DNA from: Prevotella sp.
Lineage (GTDB): Bacteria > Bacteroidota > Bacteroidia > Bacteroidales > Bacteroidaceae
Direction: 5' to 3'
NCBI GenBank assembly: GCA_017412705.1
Contig: JAFPWS010000053.1
Coordinates: forward strand, 1-64,000
DNA length: 64,000 nt
The position numbers were made by a program, and so were the translations under genes. Below the pieces are notes generated by a model. That model had not been told where the DNA came from. It was given only the letters and a program-made list of their open reading frames with translations, and did no database searches. Positions 35,104 through 43,059 of this stretch are shown here, in pieces (position 1 is the stretch's first letter; each line of letters begins with the position of its first letter).

Positions 35104-36222
35104 TTATTGGGGAATTTCGTTCGTTTTTTGTGCTTTTTGCCTGATTTTCAGCCAACAAATCATCGGATTGTGGTCGCTGGCGTCCATTCGACTGTCAATT
35201 TTGCAATTATAGGGTTCGATGTCATCCGAGCAAAAAATGTGGTCAATGCGGAAAGAAAACGCTTTCTGATTATATGACAAACCGATGCCCCTTCCCGTCT
35301 CGACAAAGCAGTCGGTGAGTACCTCACTCATTGCATGACGCGAATAGGATATCGGAGTGTCGTTGAAGTCGCCACACACGATGACGGGATACTGGCTATG
35401 CTCCTGGACATAGCGACATACGACATCGATCTGCTGCGACCGCTTGGCGTTGGCCTCAGCCAGCTTTATCAACAGGAGTTTAGAGCCTGCACGTGCAGAG
35501 TCGCCTGACAGCTCTCCATGCAGAATTTGCCTGTACTGCAAACGGTCGTCCCGCGTCAGATGGCAACCTTCGAAGTGGTTGTTGACAACGATGACCGTAT
35601 CGCCATTGACGTTCAGCCACCATGCTGCGCTGCCATTAGCCTTTGAGGAATAGGCTATGCGCTCGCGCTTGATGATGGGGAAACGGGTATGAATGCCCAA
35701 GGCGTTATAGCTATTGACATCGTGGATAAGCACCAGCGTATCGTTGTAGGCAAAGGTCTTGCCATACTCCAGAAAGGCATAGCGTCGCCAAGTGTCAACA
35801 TCCTCCTGCAGGCAGACAATGTCGGGGTGCTCCTCTCGCAGATAGTCCTTCACATGGCCAAAGCCATCCTCGTATTTGTAGTTGCCCCCATAGCTGCAGA
35901 CATTGTAGGAGATTAGCTTCAAGGCTCCCTCAGGCTCTGTCTGGCCGGGGTTAATGGGCATATATATACTGATAGGAACATACGCGAGGATGTAGCCCAC
36001 GACGGGAATCCACAACATGCGCCACTTGAACAGCAGCCAAAAGAAGAGAAAGGCCATGTTGATGAGCAGGAAGATGGGGAATGTGAGTCCTGCTGTCGAC
36101 AAAATAGGATGGTCAGCAGGATACAGACGGTCGCTGTAGCCCACCAGCAACATGATGATGACAGTGGCAATGTTGGCACCAGCCATCATCTGGATAGTAA
36201 ACTTCTTGAGTTTCTTAATCAC
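35104..36222 (-). CDS. membrane protein of the endonuclease/exonuclease/phosphatase family
   Basis: The 372-aa protein has three N-terminal TM helices (~12-85) and then an EEP domain. Motifs are LISYNVCSYG, DIVCLQEDVDTWRR (metal Glu), VVVNNHFEGCHLT, VIVCGDFNDTPIS (~280) and MDASDHNPMICW. Such proteins are Mg2+-dependent phosphodiesterases acting on lipids, nucleic acid or nucleotides. The substrate here is unknown. Its start overlaps the rhomboid stop by 4 bases (ATGA), so the two are translationally coupled. Confidence 0.88.
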   Translation of the reverse strand: MIKKLKKFTIQMMAGANIATVIIMLLVGYSDRLYPADHPILSTAGLTFPIFLLINMAFLFFWLLFKWRMLWIPVVGYILAYVPISIYMPINPGQTEPEGALKLISYNVCSYGGNYKYEDGFGHVKDYLREEHPDIVCLQEDVDTWRRYAFLEYGKTFAYNDTLVLIHDVNSYNALGIHTRFPIIKRERIAYSSKANGSAAWWLNVNGDTVIVVNNHFEGCHLTRDDRLQYRQILHGELSGDSARAGSKLLLIKLAEANAKRSQQIDVVCRYVQEHSQYPVIVCGDFNDTPISYSRHAMSEVLTDCFVETGRGIGLSYNQKAFSFRIDHIFCSDDIEPYNCKIDSRMDASDHNPMICWLKIRQKAQKTNEIPQ

Positions 36223-37145
36223 GACTCGCGACTCTGGTCAAACAACTTCTGCTTCTCTTCCTTCGTCAGACTATCGTAGCCACTCTTGCGAATCTTGTCG
36301 AGTATTGCATCGATCTCTTCCTGGTTCTGACGCTTGCGGGCATTATACTCCTGATCGGTCTCTCGACGAGGATCGGGATTGGTGTGCTCAGCCTTCATAT
36401 GACTGGACTGCTGACGCTGGTCGTAGCGACGCTTCATGTTGTCAAAGAACTCCTGTCCCCTACTTCGTCCGAAGCGCTGACTGGAGTCAGGATGTTTCTG
36501 CCAATAGCGTATGAGCAGGAAGCCGAAAAGCATACCACCCAGGTGAGCCATGTGAGCCACACCATCGCCAGGACCACTCATAGCCGAGAACAGCTCAATG
36601 GCAATATAGCCCACCACCAGCCACTTGGCCTTGATGGGGAATGGGAAGGGAATGATGAAGAGACGCTCGTTGGGGAATATCATGCCGAAGGCCAGCAGGA
36701 TGGCATACACCGCTCCCGAGGCACCAATGGTAGTCCACAGGTTGATGTAGGCGTCTGTCGACATCTGCACCCCACCGGCATTCACATACTGATAGGCAGC
36801 AATGCCCTCTATCATGTAGGTGGCATATTGCACCAACTCCTGCGCGATACCAGCTCCTATTCCACAAGAAATGTAATAAAAAAGGAATTTCTTCGGTCCC
36901 CATACCCGTTCTATCACGCTACCAAACATCCACAAGGCAAACATATTGAAGAAAATATGTGTAAAACCTCCATGCAGAAACATGTAGGTAATGAACTGAT
37001 AGACATGAAAATCACTCGCCAAAAAGAAATGGAGTCCCAGCAGGGAGGTCAGGTCAACCCCACGCATCTGTAAAACCCATGTCGCTATGAATGCCAAGAA
37101 ATTAACGATGAGAAGATTCTTGGTCATTGCAGGCATATTATTCAT
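36219..37145 (-). CDS. rhomboid-family intramembrane serine protease
   Basis: The 308-aa protein has six membrane helices and the catalytic serine motif GASGAVYAILLAFG (~139). The partner His lies in MAHLGGMLFGFLLIRYW (~196), and the L1 loop GGFTHIFFNMFALWMFG is typical. The hydrophilic C-terminal ~90 residues are charged and may be cytoplasmic. It cleaves substrates within membrane helices. Targets are unknown. A second, often inactive, rhomboid usually adjacent in Bacteroidetes is absent here. Confidence 0.93.
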   Translation of the reverse strand: MNNMPAMTKNLLIVNFLAFIATWVLQMRGVDLTSLLGLHFFLASDFHVYQFITYMFLHGGFTHIFFNMFALWMFGSVIERVWGPKKFLFYYISCGIGAGIAQELVQYATYMIEGIAAYQYVNAGGVQMSTDAYINLWTTIGASGAVYAILLAFGMIFPNERLFIIPFPFPIKAKWLVVGYIAIELFSAMSGPGDGVAHMAHLGGMLFGFLLIRYWQKHPDSSQRFGRSRGQEFFDNMKRRYDQRQQSSHMKAEHTNPDPRRETDQEYNARKRQNQEEIDAILDKIRKSGYDSLTKEEKQKLFDQSRES

Positions 37146-37325
37146 ATTCTCTCTTTAATAATTGTCGTACTACTTGTTGTTCTCGATTACACTCTATTTA
37201 TTAATTCGTGCGCAAAATTACGAAAAATATCCGTTTTTTAGCACAAAAATAGGGCAATACCCACTTTTTTTCATGAAAAAAGGCATTTTTTTCCATTTTT
37301 TGTTTGTTTTTTAAATACTTTACCC

Positions 37326-37333
37326 TATATTTG
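37326..37333 (+). promoter_or_regulatory. -7 box of the HU gene promoter
   Basis: TATATTTG with TTTG 18 bases or TTG 22 bases upstream, inside a strongly T/A-rich stretch (37200-37380) that otherwise shows no gene. Confidence 0.55.
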
Positions 37334-37386
37334 CGTCAGAAATGACTTAAACCATTTATAAATTCACTTTTTAAAACAACAAAATT

Positions 37387-37659
37387 ATGAACAAATCAGA
37401 ATTAATTGATCAGATTGCAGCTGGCGCTGGTCTGACAAAGGTTGACGCAAAGAAGGCACTTGATGCCACAGTAGCAGCTATCATCGATGCTCTGAAGAAG
37501 GGTGACAAGGTTCAGCTGGTAGGTTTCGGCACATTCGCTGTTGCTGAGAAGCCCGCTCGCGAGGGTATCAACCCCGCTACCAAGCAGAAGATTCAGATTG
37601 CTGCCAAGAAGGTTGCTAAGTTCAAGGCTGGTGCTGAGCTTGCTGACGCTGTTAAGTAA
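37387..37659 (+). CDS. HU-family DNA-binding protein
   Basis: This 90-aa histone-like protein bends and compacts DNA as a dimer. The sequence is canonical: MNKSELIDQIAAGAGLTKVD, GDKVQLVGFGTFAVAEKPAR, and the arm region EGINPATKQKIQIAAKK, whose Pro intercalates into DNA. It is monocistronic with its own promoter and terminator, consistent with high expression; codon use is strongly biased (GCT, AAG). Confidence 0.97.
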   Translation: MNKSELIDQIAAGAGLTKVDAKKALDATVAAIIDALKKGDKVQLVGFGTFAVAEKPAREGINPATKQKIQIAAKKVAKFKAGAELADAVK

Positions 37660-37683
37660 TTATACACTTGTCAACAAAAAATC

Positions 37684-37713
37684 AATAGAGGCTTCCTTGC
37701 GGGAGCCTCTATT
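37684..37713 (+). terminator. intrinsic terminator after HU
   Basis: AATAGAGGCT pairs with AGCCTCTATT around TCCTTGCGGG, with a T-run at the end. Confidence 0.8.
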
Positions 37714-37795
37714 TTCATGCTTTTTGCTGTTAGCAGCTAACTATCAGCCAATTACCTTATGCCAAAAGTCTACTGCTAAATGCCAACTGCCACCA

Positions 37796-38596
37796 TCAGG
37801 GCTGTTTGCCGATATAGGCCAGGATACCGCCGTCTACATAGAGGATATGACCGTTGACAGCATCAGAAGCATGGGATGCCAGAAATACTGCGGGTCCACC
37901 CAGCTCTGACGGGTCGAGCCAACGACCGGCAGGAGTCTTGGCGCAGATGAAGGAGTCGAACGGATGACGGCTTCCGTCTGGCTGACGCTCACGGAGAGGA
38001 GCAGTCTGTGGAGTAGCAATGTAGCCCGGTCCAATACCGTTACACTGGATATTGTACTCACCATACTCCGAGCAGATGTTACGAGTCAGCATTTTCAGAC
38101 CACCCTTGGCAGCTGCATATGCACTCACGGTCTCACGACCCAGCTCAGACATCATAGAGCAGATATTGATAATCTTACCCTCCTTGCGCTCCATCATCTC
38201 AGGAATTACTGCCGCACTGACAATGTAGGGAGCTACCAGGTCTACGTCAATGACCTGCTGGAACTCCTGACGCTTCATCTCGTGCATGGGGATACGCTTG
38301 ATAATACCTGCGTTGTTGACCAGAATGTCAATCTGACCCACCTCCGCATGAATTTTCTCTACCAGAGCCTTTACAGCCACCTCGTCAGTCACGTCGCAGA
38401 CATAGCCCTTCACGTTGGTGATGCCCTCAGCTTTGTAGTTGTCCAGGCCACGCTGCAGAGCAGCCTCATTGATGTCGTTGAAGATAATGGTCTTGATACC
38501 TGCTGCAACAAAAGCCTTTGCAATGTTGAAGCCAATGCCGTAAGAAGCGCCTGTAATCCACGCATTCTTACCTTCCAATGAAAATAGATTTGCCAT
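37796..38596 (-). CDS. SDR-family dehydrogenase (gluconate 5-dehydrogenase/KduD-like)
   Basis: The 266-aa classical short-chain dehydrogenase has the cofactor motif TGASYGIG (15-22), NNAGIIKRIPMHEM, and the catalytic Ser and YAAAK (Tyr and Lys near 160). The closing VDGGILAYIG is also typical. The sequence style matches proteins called gluconate 5-dehydrogenase or 2-deoxy-D-gluconate 3-dehydrogenase (KduD) in Bacteroidales, where the reaction belongs to uronate and pectin use. The usual partner KduI is not adjacent, so the substrate is uncertain. Confidence 0.85.
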   Translation of the reverse strand: MANLFSLEGKNAWITGASYGIGFNIAKAFVAAGIKTIIFNDINEAALQRGLDNYKAEGITNVKGYVCDVTDEVAVKALVEKIHAEVGQIDILVNNAGIIKRIPMHEMKRQEFQQVIDVDLVAPYIVSAAVIPEMMERKEGKIINICSMMSELGRETVSAYAAAKGGLKMLTRNICSEYGEYNIQCNGIGPGYIATPQTAPLRERQPDGSRHPFDSFICAKTPAGRWLDPSELGGPAVFLASHASDAVNGHILYVDGGILAYIGKQP

Positions 38597-38638
38597 AATT
38601 AGTTTGTTTTACCTAAAGTTAAATCAGTTATTACCATG

Positions 38639-38646
38639 CAAAGATA
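38639..38646 (-). promoter_or_regulatory. -7 box of the SDR gene
   Basis: TATCTTTG on the minus strand, 43 bases before the start codon. Confidence 0.45.
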
Positions 38647-38702
38647 GCAATTCTTTTCCGAACTGCCATCCTTTTGCCGTACGATTTAAAATAGATTAAT
38701 AT

Positions 38703-39575
38703 TTAGCCCAGATACTTGACCAGTACCTTGGCATAGCCGCTATCGCGTAATTTGGCAATGCTTTTCTCGCGAATCTGGCGTACACGCTCACGGGTAAGGC
38801 CCATCTCTGTACCTATTTCCTCAAGACCTTTCTCCTGGCATCCGATGCCAAAACACTCCTTCACAATACGCAGCTCACGATCCTTCAGCACCCTGCGCAA
38901 CACAGAGTCGAGGTCAGCCGTCAGCGACTGATAGTCCACCTGCTTGTCTGTTCTGGTCTCGTCCCCCGACGACAGCAGGTCGCTCATCGTATTGTCGTCG
39001 TCATCGCCAAAGGGTGCGTCAATACTCATGTGGTGGGCATCAGCCTTGATGGCCTGCTCTATCTTCTCGCTCTCTACGCCTGTCAGCTCCTCCAACTCAG
39101 TGTTTGAGGGACGACGACCATGTTCCTGCTCAAAAGTGTTGATGGTCTGGTTGATTTTGCTCAGCGCTCCGGTCTGGTTCAAGGGCAGGCGCACAATACG
39201 GCTCTGCTCCGCTATGGCCTGCAGGATGCTCTGGCGAATCCACCATACTGCATAAGAAATAAACTTGAAACCACGCGTCTCGTCGAACTTCTCCGCTGCC
39301 TTGATGAGTCCTATGTTACCCTCGTCTATCAGATCGGTCAGCGACAGGCCCTGATGCTGGTACTGCTTAGCCACTGACACCACAAAGCGCAAGTTGGCAC
39401 TTACCAGCTTCTCCTTGGCTCTCTCAGCCTCGCGACCGCCATGACGGATGGTCTGTGCCAGTTCTATTTCCTCGTCTATACTAATCAGCGGTGCACGGCC
39501 TATCTCAACCAGATACTTATCCAGTGCCTCGCTCGAGCGATTGGTGATACTCTTCTGAATTTTAAGCTGTCTCAT
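38703..39575 (-). CDS. rpoD: primary RNA polymerase sigma factor (sigma-70, short Bacteroidetes form)
   Basis: The 290-aa protein begins MRQLKIQKSITNRSSEALDK, almost a signature of the Bacteroidetes housekeeping sigma factor. It has region 1.2 (YLVEIGRAPLISIDEEIELA), region 2 (LRFVVSVAKQYQHQGLSLTD, FISYAVWWIRQSI), region 3 and region 4 (MGLTRERVRQIREKSIAKLR). It lacks the long region 1.1 and the non-conserved insert of proteobacterial RpoD. It recognises the TTTG/TAnnTTTG promoters listed in this annotation. It is monocistronic. Confidence 0.96.
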   Translation of the reverse strand: MRQLKIQKSITNRSSEALDKYLVEIGRAPLISIDEEIELAQTIRHGGREAERAKEKLVSANLRFVVSVAKQYQHQGLSLTDLIDEGNIGLIKAAEKFDETRGFKFISYAVWWIRQSILQAIAEQSRIVRLPLNQTGALSKINQTINTFEQEHGRRPSNTELEELTGVESEKIEQAIKADAHHMSIDAPFGDDDDNTMSDLLSSGDETRTDKQVDYQSLTADLDSVLRRVLKDRELRIVKECFGIGCQEKGLEEIGTEMGLTRERVRQIREKSIAKLRDSGYAKVLVKYLG

Positions 39576-39625
39576 ATACAGTCTCTTACCTTATATTATA
39601 CCTCTTACTCTCCGTAAAAGGCGTG

Positions 39626-39633
39626 CAAAATTA
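39626..39633 (-). promoter_or_regulatory. -7 box of the rpoD promoter
   Basis: TAATTTTG on the minus strand, with TTTG at 39658-39655 21 bases upstream. Confidence 0.6.
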
Positions 39634-39708
39634 ATAAAACACTGCCAATTACAGCAAAAACATCGAAATAATTAACCTTTTTTAGTAATTTCCCTTTATT
39701 CTCACTTC

Positions 39709-41304
39709 CTAAAAAACCATTTTCTCGTCGCACAAGGCTGCCACTACAGAACGGTGGGTGATGAGGATGACGGTCTTGTCGGGATATTGCTCAAAGAGCC
39801 TGCTGAAGAGCTCACGCTCCGTATCCTCGTCCAGCGCCGAGCTGATCTCGTCGAGCAACAGGATGTTGCCTGGACGCAGCAAGCCACGGGCTATGGCTAT
39901 ACGCTGGGCCTGGCCTCCACTTAATCCACTTCCCCGCTCGCCCAACTCAGTATCGATGCCCTCCGACAAGTCCCTGACAAAGTCGGCACAAGCCGTATGC
40001 AGCACACTCCACAGCTCGTCGTCGGTAGCTTCAGGCTTGGCCAGCTGCAGATTGTAGCGTATGGTACCACTCATCAGCGTATTGCCTTGTGGCACGTAGC
40101 ACATGCCTTTTCCTGTGGTCACCGAACCCTCCGTAGGCTGTACCAGTCCGAGTATCAATCGGAAAAGCGTGGTCTTGCCTATACCCGTCTCGCCCATGAT
40201 GGCCGTCTTCGAGCCGGCCTTAAACTCATGGGTAAAATGTGACAGTATCCTACGGTCGCCTGTCGCATAGCTGAAGCTGACATTCTCGAAACGTACGCCA
40301 CGCTCCCCATGCTGCTCAACCCACGTGCCCTGGTCTTCTTTATTGTCTGTAGTATTCTCGTCTGCGGAGAGCTCCTCCAGTCGGTCTACACTTGCAGTGG
40401 CGTGTATCAGCGTAGGCAGCAGGTTCAGCAACTGCAAGACAGGATGCTGTATCTGACTCACCAGCTGCAGGAACGAAGTCATCACACCAAAGGTGATGGC
40501 TCCTGTACGCAACTGCAGGCCACCCCATACGAAAGCCATCAGATAGCCCAGTCCGAAGGCACTGCCCAGTATCATTCTGGTCACAACGGTGAAACGTGTG
40601 CGGTGCATCACGTGGCCTCGCAGTCGTTGCTGCATGGTGTCCAGACGCTCCGTCAGCCACGACTCGCTGTCCAGCGAGCGTAACACAGCATTGTACTCCA
40701 CACCTTCCTGGACATGCATCTGGATGCGACTCTCGTCCTCGCGTATGTCGAGGGTCATCTGACGTAACTTACGAGCTATCAGCTTGGCAACGACCAAGGC
40801 CATAGGCGTCAATACCAGCAAGGCCCAGGCCAGCCTTTCGTCGAAATATTGCAGTAACAGGAAGGCGCCACACAGCTGAATGGATGTCACCAACATCTGT
40901 GGCAACACATCCGTTATAGCCTGACAGACCACCTCTATGTCTTTGGCCAGGCGCGAGCTGACATCGCCAGAGTGCAACTCCTGGTCGGTAAACAGCTGGC
41001 GCATGAACAGACAGCTGAACATGTGTAGCCTGAGGGCATTCATCTGACGGGTGTTAGCCTTGACACCCATATAATAGTAGACTTGTCGGAGCACGACACC
41101 TCCTACCACTGTCAGCACCAGCCACAGTATCATCCACATGATGTCCTCAGCAGAACCCTTGCGGATGGTGTCATCGATGAACTGCTTGCTCAGCCATACC
41201 ATAAGCAGGCCTAAGGCCACCTGGCCTATGCCTGCAACAATGCGCACCGCCGTATTCAGGCGAATGCCCTTTGTATTGTGCCAGAACCAACCGACATAAT
41301 TCAT
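39709..41304 (-). CDS. ABC transporter, fused permease/ATPase exporter
   Basis: I choose the start MNYVGWFWHNTKGI, whose ATG overlaps the stop of the upstream PqqD gene (ATGA); the open frame extends 8 codons further. The ~531-aa protein has six TM helices in the first ~300 residues and an ATPase domain. Motifs are Walker A GETGIGKTTL, Q-loop VPQGNTLM, signature LSGGQAQRIAIARGLL, Walker B ILLLDEISSALD and switch VILITHR. There is no peptidase C39 domain at the N-terminus. As the last gene of the HPr-kinase/peptidase/PqqD operon it is likely the exporter of that system's product. Confidence 0.92.
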   Translation of the reverse strand: MNYVGWFWHNTKGIRLNTAVRIVAGIGQVALGLLMVWLSKQFIDDTIRKGSAEDIMWMILWLVLTVVGGVVLRQVYYYMGVKANTRQMNALRLHMFSCLFMRQLFTDQELHSGDVSSRLAKDIEVVCQAITDVLPQMLVTSIQLCGAFLLLQYFDERLAWALLVLTPMALVVAKLIARKLRQMTLDIREDESRIQMHVQEGVEYNAVLRSLDSESWLTERLDTMQQRLRGHVMHRTRFTVVTRMILGSAFGLGYLMAFVWGGLQLRTGAITFGVMTSFLQLVSQIQHPVLQLLNLLPTLIHATASVDRLEELSADENTTDNKEDQGTWVEQHGERGVRFENVSFSYATGDRRILSHFTHEFKAGSKTAIMGETGIGKTTLFRLILGLVQPTEGSVTTGKGMCYVPQGNTLMSGTIRYNLQLAKPEATDDELWSVLHTACADFVRDLSEGIDTELGERGSGLSGGQAQRIAIARGLLRPGNILLLDEISSALDEDTERELFSRLFEQYPDKTVILITHRSVVAALCDEKMVF

Positions 41305-41570
41305 TCCACGACGCCGACTTTCTGCCACTCAGCAACGATACGCTCGACATCGCCATGGGCTCTGCCTTCCTCCACGTCGTATTCCCCACAAAGGGCAGCG
41401 GTCAGAGAGTCAACAGTAAAGTCGCCTTGTGCCTCAGCCTGTTGCCACAAGAATGCAGCAGTCTCGTTCAGGCTGATGAGCTTGCCAAAGTCGACAGCTC
41501 CCAAGCCTTCTCCCACGATTACCTTCTCGCCACACACATCGCGCAGCACAAATCCTTTCTTCTGTCTCAT
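41301..41570 (-). CDS. PqqD-like protein (RiPP recognition element)
   Basis: The 89-aa protein fits the PqqD fold: an N-terminal strand pair (KGFVLRDVCGEKVIVGEG), then FGKLISLNETAAFLWQQAEA, and a C-terminal winged-helix part with YDVEEGRAHGDVERIVAEW. PqqD-type domains bind the leader of a ribosomal precursor peptide and deliver it to modifying enzymes. No precursor or radical SAM gene is adjacent. It overlaps both neighbours by 4 bases (ATGA at each end), so the operon is tightly coupled. Confidence 0.85.
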   Translation of the reverse strand: MRQKKGFVLRDVCGEKVIVGEGLGAVDFGKLISLNETAAFLWQQAEAQGDFTVDSLTAALCGEYDVEEGRAHGDVERIVAEWQKVGVVE

Positions 41571-41992
41571 ATCCTTTTATATATTGCTAATAAATACCTT
41601 CTGATGGGGCGCAACGCATACCACACCCTTGCACCACGCTGGCGCCATGTACTGTACAGCGAACGCCGGCGGCCCTTGGCGTCGACCACATGAGTGGCGA
41701 TGGCCTTGACGTCGGTGACTGTGCAACGCTCCGTGCCTGCTATGTTACCGTCGCCCATCAGCGTCAGACGGTCGTCCTGCATCTTGATGACGCGGTGTAC
41801 CACATAGCGCGAGCCATCAACCCATGCCAGCACCACGTCGCCCACCTTCACACCTTCTGGAGAGCCCAGGATGACACTTTCCTTGCCACCGATGATGAAA
41901 GGAAGCATACTCCTGCCCTTGACAGGGAAGGTCACGCTCACTCCGTCGTTCACCAGCCTGATAGCTTCCTGTATGATAACCTCGTCTGTCAC
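41567..41992 (-). CDS. S24/S26-family peptidase-like protein (signal-peptidase fold)
   Basis: The 141-aa protein has the catalytic serine segment VTFPVKGRSMLPFI (Ser near 28). SPEGVKVGDVVLAWVDGSRY and VVHRVIKMQDDRLTLMGDGN follow, matching the S26/S24 core. The expected Lys general base is not certain; R or K candidates lie in HRVIK. A hydrophobic C-terminal stretch may sit at the membrane. Within this operon it could remove a leader from the exported product. It starts 18 bases after the HPr-kinase-like stop. Confidence 0.82.
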   Translation of the reverse strand: MTDEVIIQEAIRLVNDGVSVTFPVKGRSMLPFIIGGKESVILGSPEGVKVGDVVLAWVDGSRYVVHRVIKMQDDRLTLMGDGNIAGTERCTVTDVKAIATHVVDAKGRRRSLYSTWRQRGARVWYALRPIRRYLLAIYKRI

Positions 41993-42010
41993 GCCCTTAC
42001 ACTTTGCTGA

Positions 42011-42859
42011 TTAGACGGTGATGGTAGTGTTACACAACTGGGCTGCAGCCTCGTCGGGCAAACACTCCAGATGCCACGTAGGCACTGTCTGTGCCAAGGC
42101 ATTCTCCGTCTGGTGAAGTCCGTCAGCCACCTGCCTGTCCCAGCGCTTGCCTGAGATGCTGGGTACCAGGACTACGTAGGCAGAAATGCCCTTCAGGGGC
42201 TTAATCTTATTATAGGGAGCCTGGCTCAATTGTACGATGCCTCCCAACGGATAGCTTACATTACGATAGCAGGGAGTTTTTCCACTCCAGGGACTTCCAT
42301 AGACCACCGCCTTGCCGTCGTCAGTCACCCTGACCACAGGGTTGTCGTCGTTCACCAGCTCAGTGCCGTTGATATAGCGCAACCACAAGGAGGCATGGGT
42401 GCTCTTACCCGTACCACTCTTGCCCAGGAACATATAGGCACGACCCTCATAGCTCACCACTGCCGAATGGAACAATGCCGTATTCAGACCTGCCGTCGCC
42501 AGGGCGTAGAGCACCATCAGGGCGTTGTCAACAGCCATCTTCTCAGCATAGCCAGTCGTCGTCAGCGTGGCACTGCGATAGTTCGGCTCACACTCCAGCC
42601 AGCCAGCAGTACGCCCACTCCAACGGAACTCAAAGACAGGATGGTCGAAAGCCCTACCACAAATAATGTCCTGGCCTTCATCCTCCTGACGCAGCTCCTC
42701 CACATAGCTCACAGCCTCGCCGGCCTTGACGGCCAGGGCAAAGACCGTTTCACCTTGTGTCGCGACAAAGGGCTCGTAGTTCGTCAGCAGTTTCAACACA
42801 CGTTCTTCAGCACCGACACAAAAGCAATGTCCTGCTACTATATAGTAATTCGTATTCAT
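42011..42859 (-). CDS. HPr kinase/phosphorylase-like protein
   Basis: I start at MNTNYYIVAGHCF (ATG 42859); the open frame reaches back into tRNA-Gln, which cannot be coding. The 282-aa protein has an N-terminal ~120-residue domain of unknown type. A C-terminal HprK-like P-loop kinase core follows, with ALFHSAVVSYEGRAYMFLG, Walker A GKSGTGKSTHASLWL (~150), and ELVNDDNPVV carrying paired acidic residues. Homologues next to PqqD and S24/S26 genes occur in Bacteroidetes and in lasso-peptide-like clusters, where an HprK-like kinase can phosphorylate the peptide. No HPr (PTS) protein is encoded here, so a carbon-catabolite role is unlikely. Confidence 0.8.
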   Translation of the reverse strand: MNTNYYIVAGHCFCVGAEERVLKLLTNYEPFVATQGETVFALAVKAGEAVSYVEELRQEDEGQDIICGRAFDHPVFEFRWSGRTAGWLECEPNYRSATLTTTGYAEKMAVDNALMVLYALATAGLNTALFHSAVVSYEGRAYMFLGKSGTGKSTHASLWLRYINGTELVNDDNPVVRVTDDGKAVVYGSPWSGKTPCYRNVSYPLGGIVQLSQAPYNKIKPLKGISAYVVLVPSISGKRWDRQVADGLHQTENALAQTVPTWHLECLPDEAAAQLCNTTITV

Positions 42860-42926
42860 GCTTAATAAGACAAAAGAGATGCTCCGTCCCGGGCATCCCC
42901 CTTTTTGTATCCTTAGTTTTCTTTCG

Positions 42927-42997
42927 TTGTCCAAGGCGGATTCGAACCACCACAAACAGAACCAAAACCTGTTGTGCTACCATTACACCATTGGACA
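42927..42997 (-). tRNA. tRNA-Gln (anticodon TTG)
   Basis: The acceptor stem TGTCCAA/TTGGACA is perfect, the D arm is GTGTAATGGTAGCAC, the anticodon loop TTTTGGT reads TTG, and the T arm contains GGTTCGAATCC. CCA is not encoded. It lies between tyrS and the HPr-kinase-like operon. Confidence 0.95.
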
Positions 42998-43017
42998 AAC
43001 TATGCGTTAAGTGGCTG

Positions 43018-43025
43018 CAAAGGTA
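43018..43025 (-). promoter_or_regulatory. -7 box of the tRNA-Gln promoter
   Basis: TACCTTTG on the minus strand, with TTTG at 43049-43046 exactly 20 bases upstream. That TTTG lies inside the tyrS terminator hairpin. The promoter may also serve the HPr-kinase-like operon. Confidence 0.65.
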
Positions 43026-43026
43026 T

Positions 43027-43055
43027 GAAAAATTTGGCATTCCACCAAATTTTTC
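43027..43055 (-). terminator. hairpin terminator after tyrS
   Basis: GAAAAATTTGG pairs with CCAAATTTTTC around a 7-base loop, 5 bases past the tyrS stop. The T-tract is part of the stem. Confidence 0.6.
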
Positions 43056-43059
43056 ACTA

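Noticed and set aside
42860..42955. 32-residue N-terminal extension of the HPr-kinase-like protein
   Set aside because: The extension would be read from tRNA-Gln, and MNTNYYIVAG is a natural start.
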